Below, one piece after another: positions 17,701-27,200 of a stretch of DNA of 50,240 nt. This DNA is from a virus. The notes under the pieces were generated by a model. The model did no database searches. It was not told the DNA's origin and was given only the letters and a program-made list of their open reading frames with translations. Numbering within the stretch: position 1 is the first letter of the stretch; the number at the start of each line of letters is the position of its first letter. The stretch covers positions 1 to 50,240 of IMG/VR virus record IMGVR_UViG_3300033571_001427. The stretch is one strand, 5' to 3'. Made by a program: the position numbers and the translations under genes.

Positions 17701-20700
17701 GCTGAACAAAGTTTTCCTTAATCTCCATTATACCAATCATAGACTTAATGATCTCATTCTCAATACCTCTTATAGTGGTATCATCTGTAGTCATCATAGC
17801 TTCTTTACTAAATAAATCATCTAATAAAGACTTATACTCAGAATCTGTAGTAGTATCTTTAGCAATACCTATATTAGGCATTAGAATACTTAACTTATCA
17901 ATATCAAAGTCACCACCAGACTTAGCAACTAGTTCAGTTGGAACAATTACAATAGATCCGGCTTCTGGAGGTAAGAACTCACCAACCTCCATGTATTCAA
18001 TAGAGTTAAGACCTTGTACAGGAATACGTACACCGATCATTTTGATGGTTTCTCCGTTAATACTTTGCCATAATGTATCTTTTAGCATTTCATTAAGTCT
18101 AGCTAATGTATTTACTGGCTTACCATCTGTATGAATAGTAGTTAAAAGCTTTAAGAAATCACCTTGTAAAGCAATCTTTACTTGCATTGGTGTAATCTTA
18201 CCGTCTACTATATCATAAAAAGCAAGACCATTTGTACCATACTTTAATAGATCTTCTTTAGATGGATTACTAAACTTAGGATTCTCAAATCCGGAACTAG
18301 ATACTTGTACTAACTGCTCACCCCTTACAGTAGGTCTTACAATCTTTCTTTCAATGATTGCAACAAGCTGCTTCTCAATAGCATTAGAATTGATAATACT
18401 ATCAAAGTCATACTTTAAACTACCATCCTCATTTACATCTAGAATATCCATCTGATGTTCAGGAACCTCTAAACGTACTAATTCTTTCTGGATAGCTTTA
18501 ATTAAATCTTTCGGATCTCCTTTAATTAGTTTACCATCAGCACTAAATTCTAGGCCTACCTCTTTAAATAACTTCTGCTTATAGAACTTTACATAGTTAT
18601 CAATAGCTTTCTCATATCGCTCTACAATTGGTTTATATTCTTTCTTAAGAGGTTTACCATTAGCATAAAGGTTAGTCTCAATAATTGTACGTAACTGAGA
18701 AGACAATGTAACTTTACCTTTAAAGTATGGAGCAATGTCTAACTGATTCTTAAAGAAGTTTAAGTTAATACCATTTATAGGATACTCACCAGAATATAAT
18801 GTGCGCTTTGTAGCGTCCGTATACATATTAGGAATAGTACCATCTTCTAATGTAATATTAGAGATCTTACTACCTGACTTATATAATGCATAAGATATAC
18901 CTTGCTCAAGCAATTGCTTATGAAACTGCTCTAAGTTAGTATCCTTAATAACTGAAGGAATCAAAGGCATCAATGAAAACTTATGTAATCCAGAAACATT
19001 TAGTTTCTCTGTTTTTAAAGGACCATAATAACTGGCTTTTAATACTGGGAAGAACTCAGATGCTTTTCTAGGATCTACAGAAGCAGGATCATTAATAATC
19101 TGGTTATACAAATCTTCTTGTATATCAGACCATTTATTTAAAGATCTTAAGAAGTTACGATAGAAATCAAAAGTAATCCAACCCTGACCATCACCTTCAG
19201 TAATCTTTTTATAAGGTTTTAAAATCTTTTCAGCTCTATCTTCACTTACTCCAAGACTAGTTAATAACTGTTTGTAGTGACTATAGTATACTGATTCTGG
19301 TTCTACATCATCAAGAACTGTAGTTTTAACAGCTGAATCAAATCTTAACTTTGGTAAACCTTCTTTCTCAGCATATGTATTGTTACTTGTATTATTTAAG
19401 TAATCAATAGTGTACTTATCTAAAATACTAAAGTCTCCTGTAGAAGCAATAGCTGCATTACGTTTAGGAAACTCTTCTTTGTCATGCTTAAACTGAGAAG
19501 CATCACCATAAAATAGTTGTGTCTCAAAGTTATTAAACCATGAGTTATACGTATAAACCTCATTTACTAACTCTAATTGATCTTGAGGATTAATAGCATA
19601 TATATTAGTTTTATCTAAACCTTTACCAATTCTAGTTTCTTCAGCAATCTTATTTCTAATTTCAGGACTTAGTAATACACTTCCAGTAACAGCACTAATC
19701 TGAGTCCAGATCTTATAATTAGTTTTAATCTGATTATCAAAATATTTACCTGAATCTTTTTTAATAGCTTTCTCTAGTTCTTCAGAGTAAACTATATCAT
19801 CTATAGAATCTGCATTATCTACTAACTCGTAAAGCTTAGCTTTAGTAGGACCAGATAATACAGAATCAAAAGCCATAATCTTAGTACCATTCTTCTTAAA
19901 ACTATCTACGTTTTGTAGTGAAGGAATGTTTTTAATGTACCAGATTCTTTCTAATTCAGCAGATAAGTAGTTTAAGATAATAGGCATTGCAGAATCATGT
20001 CCATATCTAGCTACATCTTTAATAGGTAGTATTAAATTATCTACTCCAGATTCACCGTAGTATTTATTCATACCAACACCATAAGAAGAACTTTTACTAG
20101 CGTGTCTAGGAAGCTCTGGTGTTTTACCTAAGATAATGGCATGTACATCAAACATAAACTTATCATACTTATTAAGTTTGTTTGTTTTAATACCTTCAAC
20201 AGTAATACCATTAAAGTCTCTACGGATACCACTTAAGTTCTCTAAACTAAGAATAACATCTTTTCTTCTATTACCATTAGCATCAAAGAGAGAGTTAATG
20301 ATATAAGAATGTTTAGCATAAGGATTATTATTAGGATGGTAAACACTTAAGTATTGAAACTCAGGATCTTGTAACATCTGATCCATAAACTCAAGTTTAT
20401 TAAGACCATCAATGATCTGACTTAAAGAGTTTCTTAATGATGTTTCATACTCCATGTTACCTTCAGGATTCATGATACCAGTACTAAAATCACTAGAAGT
20501 ATATCTTGCCTGCAGAGTTAAAAGTTTACTTACATATCCCGCTTGATTACCCTGCTTAGGATCCCTAAAGAACTTAATAGGGTTAGTAATTATAGTTTTA
20601 TTTTCTTTAGCTTTTTCTAAAGCTTCTATTAAATAATCAAATGCAATATGTGTCTCCTTGCTTTTTCTATCTACTACAGCATTCTCTAGTGCTGCTCTTA

Positions 20701-23700
20701 AAGTAGGATTATTATCCAAATAGAAACCTATAGCTTTTAAAAAGTCAAATACATTATACTTATTAATTAATGAAAAGTCTTCAAGTACCTTATCTATATT
20801 TAAAATAGGTGTTGAACCTTTCTTTCTAATTACATACTTAGATTTACTAACTAGGAACTTAGAATTAAAAGTATTAATGATCTTTGTTGTATCACTAGTA
20901 GCTCTCTGAATGTATGTAGAAACTTTAGTTGAACTAGGTTTTCCTTCCTCTTCTTCAATAGAAGTAGAAAGCCTGTGCTCTATAATAGGAGTTACTGTTT
21001 TATTAAATGTTTGAGCAAATCCTAACCAACGTTTAAAGTTAGCATTATTAATTTGAGATTGACTTGGATCTCCCAACTTAGCAATTAACTGTGCTACTTC
21101 TGGAAAACTTTCTTGTAAGCCAATTAACTTAGTATATATCTCATCAAAACTATTTGAGTTAATTAAGGTTTTAGATATGGTACTCCAAGCTTTACCAAAC
21201 TCAACAAGCTTATTAAAACCTAATCTGTTCTTGATAGGTTCTCCGTTTGCTTTTACTTGGTATAAACTCTTAACCATATAAAGAGCTTGTTTAGAAGCTA
21301 ACTCTTTTAATGATTTATCATTACCGGTACGGTCAAAACTATCTATACTTGGATCTGACTTATCTTCTTCTGCTTCAAGAACTTTTGCTTCAAATGCTAA
21401 GTACTTAGATTTTTGTCTATGATAAGCAATAACACCTGATTTTTCTTTACCAGAAATAACGTTATCTAATTCACCAAAGTTATTAATAGCATACTCTAAA
21501 ATCCGAATATTATTTCTATCTACAGTATCAGCACCATCAGGATCATTTTCAACTCTAGCAATTGTATCAGTTAAAATATCTTGAAAGTACTGCTTAGTAT
21601 TCTTATATAAGAAATCTAATGCTCTCTTATCACTATAAATAGCTGAAACGTTTAATCCAGTAGCATTAATAATTTCTGAAAAAGCACCATCAACTGATTC
21701 ATTGATTAACCTACTATCTGATAAACTAATACTTGGTTCTTCTTCATTTAATGGATCTATACCTCTATACAAGTTACCAAACTGCATGTTCTCTACAGAG
21801 TACGCATACTCAAATAGATTACCCAATCTTAAGTTATCATATAACTCTTTTACTAATGGTACAACAGTGGGGTCTACAATATCAGTTTGACCGGTAAAGA
21901 AAGCTTTTACAATACGCCATAATTTCTGGAAGATGCTCTCATTAGGTTTAACAAGAATTTTCTTACCATCAGATAACACATAACCTCTAAAGTCTTCAGC
22001 TAAGTATTCTTCTACTTGCTTATCTGTAGCATTAGCTAAATACTTAACTCCTTTTCTTACTGAATTATATAAGCTTTGCTTTTGATCTTGTGTTAATAGT
22101 AACTGAGAGAATGCATGCCATGCTTCATGGTATAACGTAGTGTAATCTTTTTTACCGGCTTTTGTAAATAATGTAATACCACTAGAACTAAATAGTCCCA
22201 ATGCATCTGAGTTAGTTAAAGCAATTGCTTCATTAACCGGAATCATTGTAGAAAGTTTTACTTTCTCACCATCTACCATAACCTCTAAAGATCCATACCA
22301 ATCTTTAATCTTCTTAATCTCTTCAGGTGTAGTATTTACAGTTTTAAATCCGGCTCTTTTTAGACTATTATTAATATCATTAATAAGGTCCATATCAAAT
22401 GTACCTTTAAAACCAGAGGGTGTAGTATTTACATTCTGATTCTTGATAACAGTTTTAGGTTTAGCTTTTACTTTAGCTTTTGGTTTGGTTTCTTTAGTCT
22501 CTTCTTCAGCTGGTACCTCTTGTTTCTTTTCAGTTGGATACATTTCTTCTAATGCCTCTACTGTAAATTCATACTGCAGACTGGGATTAAAAGTTTTAAT
22601 AGTACCATCATTACGTAATACAGTAAATACTACGGTATTCTGTCTTACAAAGTCATTATAGTTAACCTTACTTTTTGCAAACTTTCCTGACTTATAGTTA
22701 GGTACATCTATCTTACCATCAATGTTATCCTTTGATATGTTTATATAAGCAGTAGCTAATTGCTCTGCTATAAAATCTTCATCAGCTAAATCCGGATTTT
22801 CAGAATCATATATCACATCCTTATCTGAATAGATACTTAACAATGGTTTCTTAGTAGTATTATCATAACTGATATTAAAAGTACCATCATTAATATTATA
22901 GATGTTCTCTAGTATTCCAAACTTTACAGCGGTTGATACTTTAGGATCTACAATAAGCTTTGCAAGATTCTTAGCTAACTCAGCAGATGTTTTATTTGGA
23001 AATATCTGTACTAGATCACCAAACTTATCTAACTTCAAATATGTTTTACCAAAGTTATCAAACTCTATATTACTAATAGTATCTGAAGTAACATTACTTA
23101 CCTCTGTTAACTTAACAGGAGTATCAGATAATAAGTTAAAACCAGATCTACCACCAACTATATTTAAAGGTAAAGCTAAAGTCTTATTACCTATGAAGGT
23201 CTTAATAAACTTATCTACTAACTGTACTTCTTTAGTTCTTTGATCCTCTAATTGTTTTCTTAAGACATCAGCATCTGGAATTTCTACTCCAGCTTTAGCA
23301 GCCCTAGCAATAGTTCTTTCTACAAGTTCATCTATAGGTGCAAGACTGGTTTCACCACTCTCTATAAATATAAATTCTCTTTTACCCTTATTAGTGTTAG
23401 GGGTAATGAAATCAGTTACGGGAATAATAGCACCTTCTGCTTCATCCTGACCCTCAATGTTTGTAATATAACCTCTGCTATTTACAAAGATTTTCTTATA
23501 TCCATCTTTAGTAAGTGTGGCAAAAGATAACTGTGTAATTCTACTACCTCTAGATGTAATTATATCAGTAGGAATCATATAGATCCCTTTGATCTTGGTA
23601 CCGTTAGATGCGGTTATCTCTATTTGTTCAGCACTATTTAGATTTTGTTTACTTAATCTATCTAGAATAGAACGCATAAATGCATATGTAGCAATCTTTT

Positions 23701-24220
23701 CAGGATCTGGATCTGCCTCACCTATTAGTTCACCCTCATCATTAACCTCTTCTTCTTGACCAGTGGTAACTAGACCGGTAGTATGCTTTGCTTGAAATTC
23801 TATATCATTACTTAATTCTGTTGCTTTCTCTAATTGAGAACTAACAATACCAGCTTTCTTTCTTACTTGCTCTAGTCTTTCTGGACTTAACTCTTTTACA
23901 GCAAGGTATTTTTCTACAACAGTAACATCTTCAAAGCTATCTCTAAGATCTAAAACATCATCAGTACTAATTTGATTATCTCTAAGATGCTTACGAACAT
24001 TAGGATTTTTGTTAACAATAGTAGCAACTATTCTTGGAAGTAACTGTATATAGGTTAATCCTAAACTAGGATCATTACTGGCAGCAACTACTTGCTCATA
24101 AAATTGATTAACGTAATCTTTTAAATTATAAGGTGTTTTGTTATCTGTAATTACAGATAAATCTTTAAAAACTTTAGCATAAAACTGCTGCTGTTGTAAT
24201 GCGGATAGTGAGCAATTCAT
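14777..24220 (-). CDS. Giant virion RNA polymerase with zincin domain
   Basis: This 3147-residue protein is the probable virion-packaged, single-chain RNA polymerase of crAss-like phages, which enters the host to transcribe early genes. The metal-binding loop DFDID is at D2104-D2106-D2108, preceded by a strand-rich stretch with MIGVRIPVQG and IVIVPTELVAKSGG as expected for a beta-prime-type double-psi barrel. A lysine pair in YALYKSGSKIS (about K1781/K1785) is my candidate for the beta-type barrel. Upstream, a zincin motif HEAWH lies at H698-H702 with a likely third ligand in EEYLAEDFRGY. A Lys/Glu/Pro linker at about 570-605 separates the N-terminal region. The best-known relative, phi14:2 gp66, is, as I recall, near 2200 residues, so this protein has extra parts. 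The N-terminus reads MNCSLSAL. Confidence 0.85.
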   Translation of the reverse strand: MNCSLSALQQQQFYAKVFKDLSVITDNKTPYNLKDYVNQFYEQVVAASNDPSLGLTYIQLLPRIVATIVNKNPNVRKHLRDNQISTDDVLDLRDSFEDVTVVEKYLAVKELSPERLEQVRKKAGIVSSQLEKATELSNDIEFQAKHTTGLVTTGQEEEVNDEGELIGEADPDPEKIATYAFMRSILDRLSKQNLNSAEQIEITASNGTKIKGIYMIPTDIITSRGSRITQLSFATLTKDGYKKIFVNSRGYITNIEGQDEAEGAIIPVTDFITPNTNKGKREFIFIESGETSLAPIDELVERTIARAAKAGVEIPDADVLRKQLEDQRTKEVQLVDKFIKTFIGNKTLALPLNIVGGRSGFNLLSDTPVKLTEVSNVTSDTISNIEFDNFGKTYLKLDKFGDLVQIFPNKTSAELAKNLAKLIVDPKVSTAVKFGILENIYNINDGTFNISYDNTTKKPLLSIYSDKDVIYDSENPDLADEDFIAEQLATAYINISKDNIDGKIDVPNYKSGKFAKSKVNYNDFVRQNTVVFTVLRNDGTIKTFNPSLQYEFTVEALEEMYPTEKKQEVPAEEETKETKPKAKVKAKPKTVIKNQNVNTTPSGFKGTFDMDLINDINNSLKRAGFKTVNTTPEEIKKIKDWYGSLEVMVDGEKVKLSTMIPVNEAIALTNSDALGLFSSSGITLFTKAGKKDYTTLYHEAWHAFSQLLLTQDQKQSLYNSVRKGVKYLANATDKQVEEYLAEDFRGYVLSDGKKILVKPNESIFQKLWRIVKAFFTGQTDIVDPTVVPLVKELYDNLRLGNLFEYAYSVENMQFGNLYRGIDPLNEEEPSISLSDSRLINESVDGAFSEIINATGLNVSAIYSDKRALDFLYKNTKQYFQDILTDTIARVENDPDGADTVDRNNIRILEYAINNFGELDNVISGKEKSGVIAYHRQKSKYLAFEAKVLEAEEDKSDPSIDSFDRTGNDKSLKELASKQALYMVKSLYQVKANGEPIKNRLGFNKLVEFGKAWSTISKTLINSNSFDEIYTKLIGLQESFPEVAQLIAKLGDPSQSQINNANFKRWLGFAQTFNKTVTPIIEHRLSTSIEEEEGKPSSTKVSTYIQRATSDTTKIINTFNSKFLVSKSKYVIRKKGSTPILNIDKVLEDFSLINKYNVFDFLKAIGFYLDNNPTLRAALENAVVDRKSKETHIAFDYLIEALEKAKENKTIITNPIKFFRDPKQGNQAGYVSKLLTLQARYTSSDFSTGIMNPEGNMEYETSLRNSLSQIIDGLNKLEFMDQMLQDPEFQYLSVYHPNNNPYAKHSYIINSLFDANGNRRKDVILSLENLSGIRRDFNGITVEGIKTNKLNKYDKFMFDVHAIILGKTPELPRHASKSSSYGVGMNKYYGESGVDNLILPIKDVARYGHDSAMPIILNYLSAELERIWYIKNIPSLQNVDSFKKNGTKIMAFDSVLSGPTKAKLYELVDNADSIDDIVYSEELEKAIKKDSGKYFDNQIKTNYKIWTQISAVTGSVLLSPEIRNKIAEETRIGKGLDKTNIYAINPQDQLELVNEVYTYNSWFNNFETQLFYGDASQFKHDKEEFPKRNAAIASTGDFSILDKYTIDYLNNTSNNTYAEKEGLPKLRFDSAVKTTVLDDVEPESVYYSHYKQLLTSLGVSEDRAEKILKPYKKITEGDGQGWITFDFYRNFLRSLNKWSDIQEDLYNQIINDPASVDPRKASEFFPVLKASYYGPLKTEKLNVSGLHKFSLMPLIPSVIKDTNLEQFHKQLLEQGISYALYKSGSKISNITLEDGTIPNMYTDATKRTLYSGEYPINGINLNFFKNQLDIAPYFKGKVTLSSQLRTIIETNLYANGKPLKKEYKPIVERYEKAIDNYVKFYKQKLFKEVGLEFSADGKLIKGDPKDLIKAIQKELVRLEVPEHQMDILDVNEDGSLKYDFDSIINSNAIEKQLVAIIERKIVRPTVRGEQLVQVSSSGFENPKFSNPSKEDLLKYGTNGLAFYDIVDGKITPMQVKIALQGDFLKLLTTIHTDGKPVNTLARLNEMLKDTLWQSINGETIKMIGVRIPVQGLNSIEYMEVGEFLPPEAGSIVIVPTELVAKSGGDFDIDKLSILMPNIGIAKDTTTDSEYKSLLDDLFSKEAMMTTDDTTIRGIENEIIKSMIGIMEIKENFVQLITPNETDIVKPIADELAKYNREYDPRAKAEFQSSEFIISPTRMFETQNNLYKHESNNIGKLTLGIGAVSNKYSVLLNRVGAYLNKTYTFLDSKGKTRTAKNRILFKHNKTEDGKISLSDLNSKDSAVYISDVISQLMNGWVDVEKDSWVFDMNAIYELTPTLLYMLQAGVDVETASYFLSQPLIRDYISAYRVLNGMYTKSLDASGDSAKGPGFLKFKAKQYVINKYGLFDPEHKLELKKKIKDPFLLKQLYNANTMKNPLASKKSLTAAVDIMTKAYNVYAISNENIKKVVQNGEKRSPLAMLSFIHFLEVEDQAQVMREISSSTNVDTKKSGNLFQAKSRLSKLEQLEEGNRLPQEITTRMENQSSIAPFFIQDYILNVFKDYFPLRASDTINTYLTDIINNNYNIIREEYKDVESFVDLFRNDLLQFIIQNSIGSVDINTVKDYKGYAVSDSIDVEKVRGLKRSAVYYEGKIYLDRAKLREEYNNKTYSKAEYEETGLAKLPADKRTDVIPLFSSEKQYTAFVLEREYLRATRDKGIFSDDIYEKGLVQDALHNVYNLKSMFFGTNSFPDKFEMVKNAIENKDYSLFDYLVYDSQQIKTPTKNATIKNLRLTGDTKDPDFLEEMNIQFEELSDVNVEKNPDPIINREISEFFNKLSIFGFMQSGMNKSYLSFVPILSSNNFKDIIKENIDKFTKVLESDKGNTALYRYYKKFGEQNSRNNITKYRFKNYVVDNTIEKMGDEVPKLPEGTSSTLTPRVYTYSYGKMRTIGLINKYSGLVGIYSKAKDNTGTNVIASDTYLGNASKVTGTTIGLPIFESFVGKAKYLNAADTANNMKLVEDTVTTLIELYEAGKTLLFNKEGYGILNDDPNIDKPAYMELFKELYYNFGYKNPVFAEDPEFKEYIYSVQPINQVFEEDADSAPDTEDQVVKEKEVTLVDGNIYPASAINSKMLEEMGYDEDTIGEILKEICG

Positions 24221-24224
24221 ATTA

Positions 24225-27200
24225 TTAACAACCTATATTATTAAAGAAATCATTATTTACATCTTTTTCAGACTTGTTATTAGTCTGATCTTCAAGTTTC
24301 TTAGTGGCTTCCTCATTATCTAAGAAGTCATCTATATTCTGTGAGTTAGTCTCAATAATCTTTTTCTCTTCTGCTGAAGGAGAAGGAACATCTTTAGTAC
24401 CAACTACTACATTGGACTCTGTATCATATAATGATTTTACCATTTTTGAGAAATCTTTCTTTAAAATTGTAATGCGTTTATTAGCATCTTTTGCCGGAGT
24501 CATACGCTCACCATACAAAGGTACTACAGTTAACTTAGTTGAAGTAACTTTCTCAACCAAACCAAACTTATTATCCCCAAATACTAATACATCTCCCACT
24601 TTAACATTCTCATACTTTACAGACTTACTCAACTCTTGTTTACGAGACTCAATTGCTTTATTAACTGCATCAATATTAGCTGGATCTTCAGCCAGTAAAT
24701 CTAAATCTAGTTCTTCTAGCATAGTATCTAACTCACCAAGTGACTTGGCTTTACTAATTGTATCTAGGATTGGTTGTAATGGATCAGTAACTACTTCAGC
24801 TTCTATAACCGGTTCTTCTTCTACAGGTTCTTCTGTTTTAACAGGTTCAGCTTTAGGTGCTTCTGCTGGTTTTGCTGGAGCTTTCTTTTCATTAAATGCT
24901 TTAACATCTGCAGCATTCTCAGGATCTTTAAAGAACTTAGTAATAATTCTTCTAGCTGAAGCTGTACGTAAGAATCTATCTAAAGGTAATTCTGATTCAC
25001 CATCAGCTTCTCTAGCAGAATTCTGTTGAGTTAATGCAGATCTAATTAAACCTTGTAGCTTAACTGGTAATGTATTAAACTGTTTAACTGATTGAATTAA
25101 AGGTACACCCTCTTCTTGCTGTATCTCATCTGATACAGCGGGTTGATCTTCTACCACTTCTTCTTCTGTAACTACTTCTTCTGCTGGAGCTTCCTCTGTT
25201 ACTTCTTCAGTTACAATACCATCAAACTCGTTAATAATACTAAAGATAAGTAAAGATCTTGGATCAGTCTTATCAAACTCTCTATCTGAATTAAAATCTA
25301 TAAATACAACATCTAGATCATTAATAATAGTTTTTACAAACTCATCATAATCTTTACTTACATCTTTAGGTAAAGAAGATAGTTTTATACCATAACCTCT
25401 ATCAGCTAGATACTGAATAAAATCTCTAACCTTTACAGCATTAATAAAAGACTTTCTAGCATTTTGCATATAAGCAACTTGCTTTTCTTGTCTATATTTT
25501 TGTTGTTCTACAAGTCTATTTACATAATCATAGAAACTCTGTGGATCATATAATGAATTCAGATTCTCTGTAAATATATTTACATCATCTGATAATGAAT
25601 AGTAATCAGTTATTATATTATAAGCTTCCGCAGCTTCAGTTTTAGAGATAGTTGTACCTGCCTCTTGTGCTAAAGTATTAAAGTATTTAATAAAAGCATC
25701 TCTTAAAAATCTTTTATTTTTTAATTGTTCAGAATCAGATACATCTCCAACTTTCTCAAGATTTGTTTTATATAACTCTAATGCTTTCTTCTTAGCTTTT
25801 TTATAATTAAGAATCTTTAAAGTTTCTTTATCTGTAGAACCGGTTAATGATTTGATTTCACTATCTAATAAATCTAACTCTTGTTCAAGATTGTTAGAAT
25901 TTAATAAGGGTGTAATATCTGAGTATGTTAATTTACCAATTGTACCAATAGCTGTAAGTCTATCAGTAAGCTCACCCATTCTTTTCTGGGCTTGCTCTCT
26001 ACCATGTAAACTAAATACAGCAACCTTTCTTGCTTCTTCAAATGCTTTATAGTTTATTACTTCTTTAACATAAGCATCTTTAGTTTCAGGATCTGATAGA
26101 TTAGTTCTTCTAAATCTATTAGGATTAAAAGGATTTTTATAATCTGAGAATTCTTTATACTGCTCTTTAACTTGTTTAGCTCTTTCAATACTAACATCTA
26201 ATACCTTTAAAGCATCTTCATCAGTTACATCTTCAGTTAAATCAAAGGCCTCTTTTAATTCAGAACCCTTCATATCTTTTAGATTCTCTAGCTTTTGTAT
26301 TAAGAGATCAAATTTACCAGATTCTAATGCTGTATAAATACTATTAAACCGTGCCATATCTTTTAGATCATGAAAAACTTTCTCATCAAAGTTCTTCCTA
26401 GCCTCTACCATGTCTGTACCTAATCTAACTTGCGTTAGTAGATTTTCCATATCTAAAGTTAAAACCTTCTGACCATTCTTAATAGCATCATCTAATTCAG
26501 TAACTATACTTTTAAATCTTTCTTGTTCTGCTTTATATAATTGATTATACTTTTCAGGATCATTTTTAATGTAGTTATAATAAACATTAGAACCCGCTCT
26601 TCTTGATACATTAGCTAAATTACCAGCAATACCGGTAAGACCACCCATCAAAAATCCTGACGCAAATACTTCAAGACCTTGCATAGAAGCTTGTCTCTTA
26701 GTATTCTCATAGGCATCAGCCAAGTAAATCATAATACCACCAGCTTCTGGGGTATCATATAATCTATCATAATAGTTCTTAGAAGCACCAGCCACAACCT
26801 CTTGAGAAATTTCCTGAATACCTTCAGATAAGTTTCTCTTAAAGTATTGGGCTCCAAAGCTTAAATACTCTTTAGGTTTTAATAATTTCTTAGCTGCTTC
26901 TTTTGCAGTTAAAACTGTAGCACCTTCTGTACTAGCAATAATCTTTTCTCCAGTTAATGCTGATCTAGCAATAACATCATTTGTTGGAGCATTTAGCATT
27001 GCTGCTTTACCCTTAAATAAGTTATTAAAGGTGATAGCATTTGTAAGATATATAAGCGGTGTGTTAATAGCACTAGTGGTAAAACCAGCATCACCAGCTA
27101 AACTATATATCCGGTTCATCTCTTCCTGTTCTGGATAGTATCCGTTCTCAGAAACAAACTGATTTATCTTATCATCAATAAATTCATTCTTAACAGCACC

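Noticed and set aside
17748-18134. Plus-strand frame of 128 codons opposite the RNAP metal-binding region
   Set aside because: The opposite strand here encodes the conserved DFDID region, which explains the open frame.
24304-25029. A 241-codon plus-strand frame opposite the 1329-residue cargo gene
   Set aside because: It is the antisense of Glu/Lys/Pro-rich linkers, so it reads as a Ser-rich low-complexity chain. It has no domain and runs against the direction of a dense minus-strand operon.
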